Origin: Rhodospirillales bacterium URHD0017
Lineage (GTDB): Bacteria > Pseudomonadota > Alphaproteobacteria > Reyranellales > Reyranellaceae
Direction: 5' to 3'
Length of the DNA: 64,000 bases
NCBI GenBank assembly: GCA_900110395.1
Contig: FODP01000007.1
Span: 1-64,000, forward strand
Shown: positions 35,886 through 44,372 of the stretch, piece by piece
Position numbering within the stretch: the first letter of the stretch is position 1
Layout of the letters: each line of letters begins with the position of its first letter
Notes under the pieces: model-generated
Seen by the model: the letters and a program-made list of their open reading frames with translations, nothing else
What the model was told of the DNA's origin: nothing
Databases searched by the model: none
Program-made: the position numbers and the translations under genes

Positions 35886-36822
35886 GGCGGATCCTCGGAT
35901 CGAGCACGGCGTAGAGCATGTCGACGATGAAGTTCACCATCACGAATCCGATGGCCACGAACAGCACGACGCCCTGCAGGATGATGAAGTCGCGGGCGTA
36001 GATGGCGCCGACCAGGAGCCGGCCGATGCCGGGCAGGGCGAAGATGGTCTCGACGATCAGGGCGCCGCCGATCAGGCGGCCGATGTTGATGCCGGCCACG
36101 GTCACCAGGGTGAGCGAGCTGGGCTTCAGCGCATGGACCAGCAGGATGCGCGCGGGCCGCAAGCCCTTGGCCTTGGCCATGGCGATGTAGTCTTCCTGCA
36201 GGGTGGCGATCATGTCGGAACGCAGCACGCGCATCAGCACCGGCCATTCGGCGAAAGCGATCGTCACCGCCGGCAGGATGAAGCTTTTGAGGTTGGCCAG
36301 CGGATCCTCGTGGAACGGCACCCAGCCGGTCGCCGGCAACCAGTTCAGCTCGACGGCGAACAGGTAGATCAGCAGGATCGCCACCATGTAGTTCGGCAGC
36401 GACAGCTTGCCGAAGGCGAGGCCGGTGAAGAAGCGGTCGAGCGCGGTGCCGCTCTTCACCGCGCACAGGATGGCGAGCGGGATGGCGATCACCAGCGCCA
36501 GCACCACGCCGCTGACCATGAGCTCGAGCGACACCGGCAGGCGGGCGGTCACCGCGGCCCACACGGTCTCGCCGGTGCGGAAGGAGCGGCCGAGGTCGCC
36601 GTGCAGGACGTCCCACAGCCAGATGCCGTAGCGCTGCCAGATCGGCAGGTCGAGGCCCATCTGGGCGCGCAGCGCCGCGACTTTCTCGGGCGTCGCCTGG
36701 TCGCCCAGGATCGTCGTGGCGAGATCGCCCGGCAGCAGCGAGGCGACCAGGAAGGTGAGCAGGGTGACGGCGAGCAGGACCGGCAGCAGGTAGACGAGCC
36801 GCCGGCCGACGAACTTGGTCAT
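35872..36822 (-). CDS. Oligopeptide ABC transporter permease (DppB type)
   Basis: A 316-residue permease starting MTKFVGRRLVYLLPVLLAVT. ASLLPGDLA, DLGRSFRTGETVW and AMAKAKGLRPARILLVHALK (EAA loop) are the family features. It is the first permease after the binding protein at 36891; a 50-bp palindrome sits in the gap. Confidence 0.95.
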   Translation of the reverse strand: MTKFVGRRLVYLLPVLLAVTLLTFLVASLLPGDLATTILGDQATPEKVAALRAQMGLDLPIWQRYGIWLWDVLHGDLGRSFRTGETVWAAVTARLPVSLELMVSGVVLALVIAIPLAILCAVKSGTALDRFFTGLAFGKLSLPNYMVAILLIYLFAVELNWLPATGWVPFHEDPLANLKSFILPAVTIAFAEWPVLMRVLRSDMIATLQEDYIAMAKAKGLRPARILLVHALKPSSLTLVTVAGINIGRLIGGALIVETIFALPGIGRLLVGAIYARDFIILQGVVLFVAIGFVMVNFIVDMLYAVLDPRIRHGRA

Positions 36823-36832
36823 CGGTCTACCC

Positions 36833-36882
36833 CGTCATCCCGACCGGAGCAGTGCGAAGCACTGCGAAGTGGAGGGATGACG
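36833..36882. repeat. Palindromic repeat family D
   Basis: CGTCATCC (36833-36840) pairs with GGATGACG (36875-36882), enclosing a second perfect hairpin AGTGC-GAA-GCACT (36851-36863). Only fragments of the same outer arm (TCATCCCGA) are seen elsewhere, at about 39841 and 59515. It lies between the binding protein and permease genes of one operon. Confidence 0.65.
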
Positions 36883-36890
36883 GATGGTCA

Positions 36891-38438
36891 TCAATCCAGC
36901 CACGCGTCCGAGACGTCGATGACGCCGCCGTACAGCTTGGGGATGCCCTTCACCTTGGCCTTGGTCATGGCGTAGTAGGTGTTCTGGAAGACCCAGAACC
37001 AGGTCGCTTCCTTGTTGAGCAGCCGGCTGATGGCGCAGTAGGCCTCGGTGCGCTTGCCCTCGTCCGGCGTGACGCGCGACTGCTCCAGCAGCTTGTCGAG
37101 CTCGGGGTTGGCGTAGTTGGCGAGGTTGAGCGGGCTCTTCGAGTAGAAGTTGGCGAACATCTGCACGTCGGGATCGGGGAAGTCGACGATGCGCCAGCCG
37201 ATGATGTCGAACTTGCGCTGGAAGGCGCGCGGCGGGAACGTCGCCTGGTCGACCTGCTCGATCTCCATGTCGACGCCGATCTGCTTCCACAGCTGCTGGT
37301 AGACCTGGGACGTGGCGCGACCGCGCGGCGTCGCCGTGAACAGCATCTTGAACTGGACCGGCTTGCCGTACTCCTTGATCAGCTCGGCGGCCTTCTTGGG
37401 ATCGTTGGGGAGCGCGCCGTCGTCCTGGCACTTGACCCACGAGCCTTCGCCATAGGGGTTGGTCGCCGGCCGTGCCAGGCCATTGGTGAGCGCCTGCGAT
37501 ATCTTCTTCTTGTCGAGCCCCATGACCAGCGCCTGGCGCACGCGCACGTCGTCGAGCGGCGGCACCTTGGTGTTGATGGCGGCGACGCCGGCGCCCGAGC
37601 CGACATACTCGAGGACCTTCAGCGCGTTGTTCTTGCGCGCGCGGGCGATGTTGTCGGCCTCGTACTCGTCGGCCCACACCACGTCGGTCTCGCCCGACAC
37701 CAGGCTGGCGAAGCGCGACTGGGCGTCGGGCAGCGGGCGCAGCACGACGCGGTCGAGGTTGGGCTTGGCCTTGTCCCAGTAGTTGGGGTTCTTCTCCAGC
37801 ACCATGCGGTCGCCGGCCGTCCATGACTTGATGATGAAGGGCCCGGTGCCGACGGGATTGCGGTTGTAGTCGTCGCCCTTGGCCTGGATCGCCGTCGGCG
37901 AATGGATGGTGCTGTTCTGGTCGGGCCGCGTCAGCAGCGCGGGGAAATTCACCGACGGATCCTTCAGCGTATAGGCGACGGTGAGATCGTCCTTGGGTTC
38001 GACGCTGAGGATGTTGGCGATGTAGAAGGCGCAGCGGCAGTTGTTCTTGGGATCCTTCTGGCGGTTGAAGTTGAAGGCCACGGCCTGGGCGTTGAACGGC
38101 GTGCCGTCGGAGAACTTCACGTCGGGCCGCAGCTTGAAGGTCCACACCTTGTAGTCCTCGGACGCGGACCACGACAGAGCGAGGCTGGGCTTGGCCTTGC
38201 CGTTGTCGTCGAGGCGGGTGAGCTGCTCGAGGATCAGGCTGGCGGCGGTGTTGGCCGAGGTGTCGTAGACGCCGACCTTCAGGGGATCGAAGCCCGCGAT
38301 GTCGAGCTCGACGCCGACCGTGAGCTGGCCGCCCTTCTTCTGGGCGAGCGCCGGCCCAGAAGCGAAACTCGCCGCGAGGCCGGCAACGGCGGGCAGCGGA
38401 ATCATGATCTTGAGCAGACGCGAGGCGATCGACGTCAT
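36891..38438 (-). CDS. ABC transporter substrate-binding protein, family 5
   Basis: A 515-residue DppA-like protein. The start at 38438 (MTSIASRLLKIMIPLPAVAG) follows a strong GGGAGGAA and gives a signal peptide ending FASGPALA/QK. VKFSDGTPFNAQAVAFNFNR and NPVGTGPFIIKSW are the SBP_bac_5 signatures. A Cys pair (NNCRCAFY) may form a disulfide. It is only distantly similar to the 25123 and 26858 paralogues, so the two importers are not simple duplicates. Confidence 0.95.
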   Translation of the reverse strand: MTSIASRLLKIMIPLPAVAGLAASFASGPALAQKKGGQLTVGVELDIAGFDPLKVGVYDTSANTAASLILEQLTRLDDNGKAKPSLALSWSASEDYKVWTFKLRPDVKFSDGTPFNAQAVAFNFNRQKDPKNNCRCAFYIANILSVEPKDDLTVAYTLKDPSVNFPALLTRPDQNSTIHSPTAIQAKGDDYNRNPVGTGPFIIKSWTAGDRMVLEKNPNYWDKAKPNLDRVVLRPLPDAQSRFASLVSGETDVVWADEYEADNIARARKNNALKVLEYVGSGAGVAAINTKVPPLDDVRVRQALVMGLDKKKISQALTNGLARPATNPYGEGSWVKCQDDGALPNDPKKAAELIKEYGKPVQFKMLFTATPRGRATSQVYQQLWKQIGVDMEIEQVDQATFPPRAFQRKFDIIGWRIVDFPDPDVQMFANFYSKSPLNLANYANPELDKLLEQSRVTPDEGKRTEAYCAISRLLNKEATWFWVFQNTYYAMTKAKVKGIPKLYGGVIDVSDAWLD

Positions 38439-38526
38439 GGTGTTCCTCCCAGAACAGTCGGCATTTGCCGCTTCTTCACGGGCGCACTGTAGACGGGGTG
38501 AAGCGAGGCCGTCCACCCGGGCTCAT

Positions 38527-38606
38527 TGCTGGGAGCGCGCCACTCCGTGGCGCATCTTTGTTGGTCCCACACCCCATGAGCGCCACGGAGTGGCGCGCTC
38601 CCGGCA
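38527..38606. repeat. Nested palindromic repeat, family A copy 3
   Basis: Arms of 27 bp (38527-38553 with 38580-38606) match except for one base and enclose a 26-bp loop. Each arm contains the GCGCCACTCCGTGGCGC sub-hairpin. It separates the binding-protein gene from the end of the SGNH gene. Confidence 0.85.
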
Positions 38607-38610
38607 AAGA

Positions 38611-39777
38611 CTAAGGCCTGAGCCGCTTCTTCAGCTCGCCGGCGATCAGCTCGTTGGTGTAGCGCGTCGGATGGCCGTCGTGCGGGATCAGGATCTTGTC
38701 GGTCGGCTGGCCCGAGGTGAGGTCGTCGACGCGCACCAGCTCGATGCCGAGCTTGCGCAACTGCACGATGACGTCGACCAGCATGGACTGGTCGATCTCC
38801 GAATGGCCGTGCAGGCCGCGCACCTTCTCGTCGGGCCACGAATAGACCACGACCAGCGGCGCGTTGAACTTTTCGCGCGCATACTGTTCTAGCCGCGCCA
38901 TCATGGCGACGAACAACCGGAGCTGCTCCTCCTGCCGCTGCTTCTCGCCGATCGAGGCGATGAAGGGGAAGAGCTCGCCCAGGTAATACTTCAGCCCGGC
39001 GACGGGATGGGTCAGCCGATACTCGGTGAACGAGCCCGTATGCACGAGCTTGCCGTCGACAAGCTCGTAGCGCGGCGAGGAGGCGAGCCACGAGCCGTCG
39101 CCGGTGGTGCGCGCGAGCTGGGCCGGGATGATCCAGACGACCACCGCCTTCACCGGCTGGCCGACGTAGCGATCGAGCAGGCCCGCCTCGAAGGCGCGCA
39201 CCAGGTGGTTGGGCGCGTTGCCCGGCGCGCTCAAATTGAGCGTGCGCACCTTGCCGTCGCCGAGCTGGGCGAACAGCGAGGGCAAGGTCTCGTCGTCCTT
39301 GATGCCCTGGCCGAACATGAAGGAGTCGCCCAGGAAGAGATAGAGGTCGGCGCCCGGCGCCGCCTTGGGCGTGACGCGGCTGCCCTCGGAATCGATGTGA
39401 TAGGTCTGGTGGTAGACCGGCTGGCCGTTGAAGGTGGCGTCGGCCACGGCGGTTGTGTTGGGCGCCGGGCGGAAGCCCAGCACGGGATGCGGCTGGGGCC
39501 ACCAGCGCGGCTCGACCGTGCGCACCAGGCCCGCGCCGTGCGCCGTGGGCGTGAGCAGGCCAGCGAAGGCATCGAGCAGCGTGAGGCTGAGCGCCACCGC
39601 CGCGACCAGCAGCGCACCCGTTCTCCAGCCGTTGCCGCGAAACAGCACGACGCCTGCGAGTCCCAAGAGCGTCGCCACGAGGCAGGCCCACATGGCCGAC
39701 GGCAGCGCCAGCGCCGCGGCGGCGACCAGGGCGAGCATCAAGGCTGCAAGCGAGAGATTGCGACGGGCTGCAGCCAT
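38611..39777 (-). CDS. Membrane-anchored SGNH/GDSL-like hydrolase
   Basis: A 388-residue protein with two N-terminal membrane helices (about 9-45 and 55-75), then a periplasmic SGNH domain. FLGDSFMFGQG carries the block I nucleophile Ser. The C-terminal IPHDGHPTRYTNELIA offers the block V Asp and His (DxxH-like DGHPT). Related proteins trim or transfer acyl groups on polysaccharides, resembling AlgJ/AlgX-type proteins. It has no polysaccharide neighbours here. Confidence 0.75.
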   Translation of the reverse strand: MAAARRNLSLAALMLALVAAAALALPSAMWACLVATLLGLAGVVLFRGNGWRTGALLVAAVALSLTLLDAFAGLLTPTAHGAGLVRTVEPRWWPQPHPVLGFRPAPNTTAVADATFNGQPVYHQTYHIDSEGSRVTPKAAPGADLYLFLGDSFMFGQGIKDDETLPSLFAQLGDGKVRTLNLSAPGNAPNHLVRAFEAGLLDRYVGQPVKAVVVWIIPAQLARTTGDGSWLASSPRYELVDGKLVHTGSFTEYRLTHPVAGLKYYLGELFPFIASIGEKQRQEEQLRLFVAMMARLEQYAREKFNAPLVVVYSWPDEKVRGLHGHSEIDQSMLVDVIVQLRKLGIELVRVDDLTSGQPTDKILIPHDGHPTRYTNELIAGELKKRLRP

Positions 39778-39850
39778 TGAGGGGAAGACGCCTCCGGGAG
39801 GTTTGGGCGCGAAGACAAATGCCTGATGCGGCGCCCGATGTCATCCCGAG

Positions 39851-39994
39851 CTCATTGCTGGGAGCGCGCCACTCCGTGGCGCTCATGTCTTGGAGCGCGG
39901 ACCTCCAGGTCCGCTCATGATCATGATGCGGGCCTGGAGGCCCGCGCTCCGCATGAGCATGAGCGCCACGGAGTGGCGCGCTCCCAGCAATGAG
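39851..39994. repeat. Nested palindromic repeat, family A copy 4 (most elaborate)
   Basis: A perfect 37-bp inverted repeat (39851-39887 with 39958-39994) surrounds a second pair of arms (GGAGCGCG / CGCGCTCC). These enclose two hairpins, GCGGACCT-CC-AGGTCCGC and GCGGGCCT-GG-AGGCCCGC, on either side of CATGATCATG. The arms also contain the GCCAC / GTGGC sub-hairpins. The element is 144 bp and lies in the gap between the DUF3987 gene end and the SGNH gene start. Confidence 0.9.
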
Positions 39995-40026
39995 TTTCCG
40001 CAGTTCCCGCAGTTTCCGCTACCCCC

Positions 40027-41448
40027 TCATGGGATCTGCAGCGCAGGGTTCACCTCCCAGCGCAGGGCTGGCCGGCCGCCTTGCGGCCGCGCCTCGGGCG
40101 CGATCGGCCGCAGCACGCCGGCCTTGGTCAGGCGGGCGAGGACGCGATCGGCTTCGCTGGCGGTGACCGTCTGGGCGAGCGCGATGCGCCGGACATCCTC
40201 GCGCGAAACCTCGCCGCGGCCGCTCGCCAGAAGCCAGCGCACGACGCGCCGGGCGCGGGCCTCGAGATCGGCCGGCGCGACGCGATCGAAGAAGGCTTTC
40301 GCGTGCGGACGGAAGTAGCCGCCCCACAGCGCGATCGCGCGCTCGACGGCGCCCGGGCCGACCTCGCCCACGTCGATCGATGGATCGGACGCCCGGTTGG
40401 CCGACCAGTCGAGCAGATGCAGGACGCCGGCCAGGCGCGGCACCAGCCCCGGCCCCTTGCCGAGCCAGGCGGCAAAAAGGCCTTCACCCTCGCGCAGCTC
40501 GGCATGAAGGCCGGCGAGGAACCCATCGAGGGTGGCGAGCGCCGCCTCGTCCAAGGCAAGGCAGAGCGGTTCGGAAATCGTGCCCGCCGTGGCGCGGATC
40601 GCGCGCAGGAGGGCGAGCGCCTCGTCGTCGCGCGCCGGCGTGCGGTCGGCCAGCGGGCAAAACGGCGGCAACGCCGGCCAGGCATAGAGAAAGCGGGCGG
40701 CCAGGCTCTCCTCGCCGCGGTGCAAGGCTGCCGCCAGCCGGTCGGGTTCGAGCGCGCCCAGGATGCTGATCGGGAACGGATCGAGGGCACGGATGGCGCT
40801 CTTGGCGGCGCCTTTCGCGACCAGCGGCGCAAAACAGCCGGCGGGCTCGTCGCGCCACAGGACGACGCCGCGCTGGTTGCCGGACGCCCCCTCGAGCAGC
40901 GTCTCGACGCTGCCGCGATCGACGATGCCGCGATCGACGATGCCGCGATCGACGATGCGCCGATCGGCGATGCGTGGCGGACGGCGCTTGCGGGCGGGCG
41001 CGGCCCGCGCGACTCCGCGCGGGGCGCCCCCTTCTTTTTCGAGAGCGCTGAGCAGCCGGCGGACCGGGGCGAGCGCGGGTGACTTGCCGCTCGAGGGCGC
41101 ACCGACGACAGCGAGCCAGAGCCACAGCGGGTCGCTCCACACGGCAGAGACGCGCACCCAGACGCCGGCGCCGCACACACCGGCGACGGCCGCAAGCACT
41201 GCCTGCGCCACGTAGTCGGCCGGGGCGTTCACCGACCGGGCGGTGTCGTCGATCCACGTCCGCCAGGGCAGAGGCAGCGTAGCGACGGGAAAGCCGGGGA
41301 CGGCGAGGGCCCGGTCGTCGAGGAGCGCGCCGTCGATGTCCGGCCATGCGGCAGCGCCCATGGCATGGGCCGGTTGCTTGCCATGGACCAGGCGAACAAC
41401 GGAGTCCGGTTGAGCCGACGGCTGGTCGGTCTGAAGCATGGGCGGCAT
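40027..41448 (-). CDS. DUF3987 (YfjI-like) ATPase of mobile-element type
   Basis: A 473-residue protein with P-loop VVGAPSSGKSPAL (about residues 113-125) and a downstream acidic strand GVVLWRDEPAG that would serve as Walker B. The C-terminal part contains a likely winged helix (GEVSREDVRRIALAQTVTASEADRVLARL). The family is found mainly on prophages, plasmids and integrative elements and is thought to act in replication. Between P-loop and Walker B it has a pentapeptide repeat from 15-bp tandem DNA copies. It has its own AT-rich promoter region to the right. Confidence 0.8.
   Translation of the reverse strand: MPPMLQTDQPSAQPDSVVRLVHGKQPAHAMGAAAWPDIDGALLDDRALAVPGFPVATLPLPWRTWIDDTARSVNAPADYVAQAVLAAVAGVCGAGVWVRVSAVWSDPLWLWLAVVGAPSSGKSPALAPVRRLLSALEKEGGAPRGVARAAPARKRRPPRIADRRIVDRGIVDRGIVDRGSVETLLEGASGNQRGVVLWRDEPAGCFAPLVAKGAAKSAIRALDPFPISILGALEPDRLAAALHRGEESLAARFLYAWPALPPFCPLADRTPARDDEALALLRAIRATAGTISEPLCLALDEAALATLDGFLAGLHAELREGEGLFAAWLGKGPGLVPRLAGVLHLLDWSANRASDPSIDVGEVGPGAVERAIALWGGYFRPHAKAFFDRVAPADLEARARRVVRWLLASGRGEVSREDVRRIALAQTVTASEADRVLARLTKAGVLRPIAPEARPQGGRPALRWEVNPALQIP
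40906..40965. repeat. 15-bp tandem repeat, four copies, inside the DUF3987 gene
   Basis: Copies of GACGATGCCGCGATC at 40906, 40921, 40936 and 40951 (first and last with one or two changes), with a further partial copy. Being a multiple of three, the array keeps the frame and encodes IVDRG repeats. Copy number may vary between strains. Confidence 0.85.
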
Positions 41449-41505
41449 CGTCAGCGTCCTGGGAGGGGCCCGGGCTTTGCCGGGCTGGTCTGGGGTTATG
41501 GGTAT

Positions 41506-41521
41506 AATAACTTAAGTTATT
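41506..41521. promoter_or_regulatory. 16-bp perfect palindrome upstream of DUF3987
   Basis: AATAACTTAAGTTATT is a perfect dyad 58 bp before the DUF3987 start, in a stretch that also contains TATAAT (41503-41508). Position and form suggest a repressor operator over the promoter. Confidence 0.45.
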
Positions 41522-41568
41522 TAACTTGGCAACGGAAAACCGCCCGCTCACGCCATCGGAGCAAGAGA

Positions 41569-41599
41569 AAGCCCACCCGCATTGCTGCCGGGTGGGCTT
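41569..41599 (-). terminator. Hairpin, possible terminator
   Basis: AAGCCCACCC (41569-41578) pairs perfectly with GGGTGGGCTT (41590-41599). On the minus strand the stem is followed by TCTCTT. No gene clearly ends here, so it may insulate the DUF3987 promoter from upstream transcription or end a small RNA. Confidence 0.4.
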
Positions 41600-41797
41600 G
41601 GAGTGTGGGGATAGCCCAAAGGGGCGCGGCCGCACTCGGACCGATACAACGCCGCAAAATCAGGCTTGGTTACAGGTGCCGTTACAGGGCGCAAAAATAA
41701 ATGCCGGGCCCGTGCCGGCCTGCGGACGACGCCAACGGGATCTGCCGCAACGCCCGGCGCGGTGCGCCGTTGAATGGCCACAGCCGAAAGGGTTCCC

Positions 41798-42202
41798 ATG
41801 CGCCTCATGCTTCTTGTCACCGCCCTCGCGCCGGCAATCGCGCTGGCCGCGCCCCTGGCCGCGCCGCTGCCGGTGCTGGCCCAGGGCGCGCCGCAGACCG
41901 TTCAGCTCACCAAGGTCGACGTCGTGAAGGTGGCGACCGGCTTTCGCGCCAGCAAGATCATCGGCTCTTCGGTCGTCAACGAAGGCAACGACACGGTCGG
42001 CCGGGTCGACGACATCATCATCGGCCAGGATGGCAAGACGCCCTTTGTCGTGCTGTCGGTGGGCGGGTTCCTGGGCATCGGCGACAAGCTCGTCGTGCTG
42101 CCCTACGAGCAGCTGAAGACCATGGACAACAAGATCCTGATGCCGGGCGCCACCAAGGATGCGCTGAAGGACCTGCCCTCCTTCAAGTATGCCGCCAACT
42201 GA
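41798..42202 (+). CDS. Exported PRC-barrel domain protein
   Basis: A 134-residue periplasmic protein with signal peptide MRLMLLVTALAPAIALA and a PRC-barrel domain: FRASKIIGSSVVNEGNDTVG, VDDIIIGQDGK and VVLSVGGFLGIGDKLVVLP. AAAGGG precedes the ATG at 41798. PRC-barrels bind RNA-processing or photosynthetic partners, but exported alphaproteobacterial ones are tied to envelope stress without a proven mechanism. Confidence 0.88.
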   Translation: MRLMLLVTALAPAIALAAPLAAPLPVLAQGAPQTVQLTKVDVVKVATGFRASKIIGSSVVNEGNDTVGRVDDIIIGQDGKTPFVVLSVGGFLGIGDKLVVLPYEQLKTMDNKILMPGATKDALKDLPSFKYAAN

Positions 42203-42290
42203 CACGCGGGCAGCCTCGCCCGTGAAGAGGCGCTCCTTGGAATCGATTGTCGGCGGCAACTCCCCCCAGCGGATCCGCATTCGCCTCACC

Positions 42291-42854
42291 ATGAAAAGCC
42301 GTGGACCTGCCGTGTCGCTGCTCGGCCTCGTCGCCGTCCTGGCCGTTCCCGCCCTGGGCCAGACGACGGTGCCGGGGACCGGCGGCGTGCCGACGACGCA
42401 GCAGGGCAGCCTGTCCGACAAGAGCGCGGCGGTGCTGCGCGTGATGGCCTCGGCCAATCTTTTCGAGATCGAGAGCAGCCGGCTGGCGCTGGCGCGCAGC
42501 CAGTCGGCCGCGGTCAAGGAGTTTGCCGATCGCATGGTGGGCGACCACGCGCGCGCCGCCAACCGCACACGCCAGGTGCTCGCCGAGATGGGCGCGAGCC
42601 CTACCGCGACCATGCTGGAGCCCGACGATCAGCAGAAGCTCGATGCGCTGAAGGCGATCGCCAACCAGGAGTTCGACCGCGCCTATATCGATGGGCAGTA
42701 CACCGCCCATGTCGAGGCGATCGCCCTGGTCAGGGACTACGCCCGCACGGGCGACAATGAGCGGCTGAAGGCGTTGGCAGCCGAGGCCCTGCCCCTCCTG
42801 CAGAGCCATCTCGACCACGTCACCCGCCTGCGCGACGGCGCGAAGCCACGCTAG
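42291..42854 (+). CDS. DUF4142 domain exported protein
   Basis: A 187-residue protein with a signal peptide (MKSRGPAVSLLGLVAVLAVP, cleavage near LGQ) and a ferritin-like helical DUF4142 domain: ASANLFEIESSRLALARSQS, VKEFADRMVGDHARA and ALPLLQSHLDHVTRLRD. Such proteins often accompany PRC-barrel and OmpA genes and are linked to stress. It follows the PRC-barrel gene by 88 bp on the same strand. Confidence 0.88.
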   Translation: MKSRGPAVSLLGLVAVLAVPALGQTTVPGTGGVPTTQQGSLSDKSAAVLRVMASANLFEIESSRLALARSQSAAVKEFADRMVGDHARAANRTRQVLAEMGASPTATMLEPDDQQKLDALKAIANQEFDRAYIDGQYTAHVEAIALVRDYARTGDNERLKALAAEALPLLQSHLDHVTRLRDGAKPR

Positions 42855-42868
42855 AGCCCGCGGAACGC

Positions 42869-43201
42869 CTACTCCGCGCGAAGCCCGGTCGCGCCGGCCT
42901 TTTCGAGGGCTGACCGCACGACGGTCGTCCGGCCGGCGTCGCACTCGACGGAGACCTCGATCGGCCCCGACAGCTCGGGCTTGCCGTGCTTCTCGACGCC
43001 GGGATGGCCGCTCTCGACATCGGCGCCGGCCGGCCGGGTCCCCGCGGTATTGGCCGTGCCGGGGGCGCGGATGAAGATGTCGGCGCGCTCGATGCCGTGC
43101 TCCTGGACGAGATGCTCGACCGCCGTCTCGGCATCGCGACGGGTGTCGAAGTTGGCAACGATTGTTCGTTCCTGGGTTCTGTCCAGGGGGGTGCGTTCCA
43201 C
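42869..43201 (-). CDS. Hypothetical protein, 110 aa, stress-protein-like
   Basis: The start is GTG at 43201 with AAGGAGAGG just upstream. The N-terminal half, TIVANFDTRRDAETAVEHLV then GIERADIFIR, resembles the ferredoxin-like domain of heat-induced (YflT-type) stress proteins. A Gly/Thr/Ala-rich linker precedes a second strand-helix, IEVSVECDAGRTTVVRSAL. Function not known. Confidence 0.65.
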   Translation of the reverse strand: MERTPLDRTQERTIVANFDTRRDAETAVEHLVQEHGIERADIFIRAPGTANTAGTRPAGADVESGHPGVEKHGKPELSGPIEVSVECDAGRTTVVRSALEKAGATGLRAE

Positions 43202-43409
43202 GGGCCTCTCCTTCGAGCTTTGACGGTCAGGTTTTGAACCGCTTGGCCGCCGTCCGGGTTGCCCGAGGCAGCGAAAACCCCCGGACCGTCGCGGCCGGCC
43301 GGGCGCTGCTGTTGCATTGAGGCAACAGGGTGGCGAAATCTTGCCGAGACTGTCACTCCCGGCCGGGTGCCGCGTTTCCGCTGCACCACCAACCCAGGGG
43401 AGAACACCC

Positions 43410-44372
43410 ATGAAAGCTGCCGCTCTTGTCGTCGCCGCCGCTCTCGCCGCCGTGCCCTCTGCTGCGGGCGCCCAATCCTGGTTCGATTCCCGCAATCCGA
43501 CCTGGCCGGGGTTCTATATCGGGGCCGTGGGCGGGGCGAACTGGCTGTTGAACAACCAGAGCTACGTCATGGACACCGGCTGGGCCGCCGGCGGCAAGGT
43601 CGGCTACGACTTCGTCGGGCCGCGCTTCGAGGTGGAGGGCGTGTACCACTCCAACAACGGCAGCGCCGTCGTCATCTTCCCCACCGGCTATGCCAACGTC
43701 CGCGGGCGCATCGAGCAGGTCTCGGTGATGGGCAACCTGCTGTACGACTTCTTCCCCGGCGCGACGGTGACGCCCTACATCGGCGCCGGCGTCGGTGCGG
43801 CCTTCGTCGATGCCAACATCCAGGGCTGCAGCCTCTGCCTCACGATGTTCGCCTACCAGGGCATCGCGGGCGTCAGCTTCGCCGCGACCGAGGCCATGAA
43901 GATCGGCATCGAGGGCCGCTACTACGGCACGACCAATCCCGGCGCCTATTTCAACAACAACATCATGGCGTTGCTGACCTTGAGCTACAAATTCGGCCAG
44001 CCCAGCGTGGCGCCCCCGCCGCCGTCGGCGCCGATCGTGACGCCGCCGTCGTTCATGGTGTTCTTCGACTGGGACCGCGCGAACCTCTCGCAGCAGGCCC
44101 TGGCCACGATCAAGCAGGCGGCCGACGCCTTCAGGCAGAAGGGCAGCGCCCGCATCACGGCGACCGGCCATACCGACACGTCGGGCCCGGAAGCCTACAA
44201 CATGGCGCTGTCGCTGCGGCGCGCCAACGCGGTCAAGGATGCCCTGGTGCGCGAAGGCGTGCCGGCGCAGGCGATCAGCGTGGTGGGTCGCGGCGAGTCC
44301 AACCTGCTGGTGCAGACCGGCGACGGCGTGCGCGAGCCGCAGAACCGCCGCGTCGAGATCGTCGTCCAGTAG
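43410..44372 (+). CDS. OmpA family outer membrane protein
   Basis: A 320-residue protein. It has a signal peptide (about 1-20, AAGA/QS) and an eight-stranded barrel (about 27-205, starting PGFYIGAVGGANW and ending LLTLSYKFG). A Pro-rich hinge (APPPPSAP) follows, then a peptidoglycan-binding OmpA domain (about 223-320; ATGHTDTSGPEAYNMALSLR, EPQNRRVEIVV). GGGGAG precedes the ATG. The cell-wall Asp and Arg positions are kept. It ends at a strong terminator. Confidence 0.93.
   Translation: MKAAALVVAAALAAVPSAAGAQSWFDSRNPTWPGFYIGAVGGANWLLNNQSYVMDTGWAAGGKVGYDFVGPRFEVEGVYHSNNGSAVVIFPTGYANVRGRIEQVSVMGNLLYDFFPGATVTPYIGAGVGAAFVDANIQGCSLCLTMFAYQGIAGVSFAATEAMKIGIEGRYYGTTNPGAYFNNNIMALLTLSYKFGQPSVAPPPPSAPIVTPPSFMVFFDWDRANLSQQALATIKQAADAFRQKGSARITATGHTDTSGPEAYNMALSLRRANAVKDALVREGVPAQAISVVGRGESNLLVQTGDGVREPQNRRVEIVVQ

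Larger units (their letters stand above)
41449..41797. other. Intergenic region with operator-like palindrome and hairpin
   Basis: About 350 bp between the divergent DUF3987 and PRC-barrel genes. It holds an AT-rich stretch (41490-41530) with a 16-bp palindrome, a strong hairpin at 41569, and paired GTTACAG words near 41671 and 41683 beside an A-rich run. The composition contrast fits the edge of an acquired segment. A short open frame on the minus strand through the hairpin is not convincing as a gene. Confidence 0.5.

Noticed and set aside
40906..40965. CRISPR-like array
   Set aside because: The 15-bp units are head-to-tail with no spacers and lie in a coding frame.
41548..41820. 90-codon open frame on the minus strand near the DUF3987 promoter
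   Set aside because: It runs through a perfect terminator-like hairpin, overlaps the PRC-barrel gene start, and has no recognisable domain.
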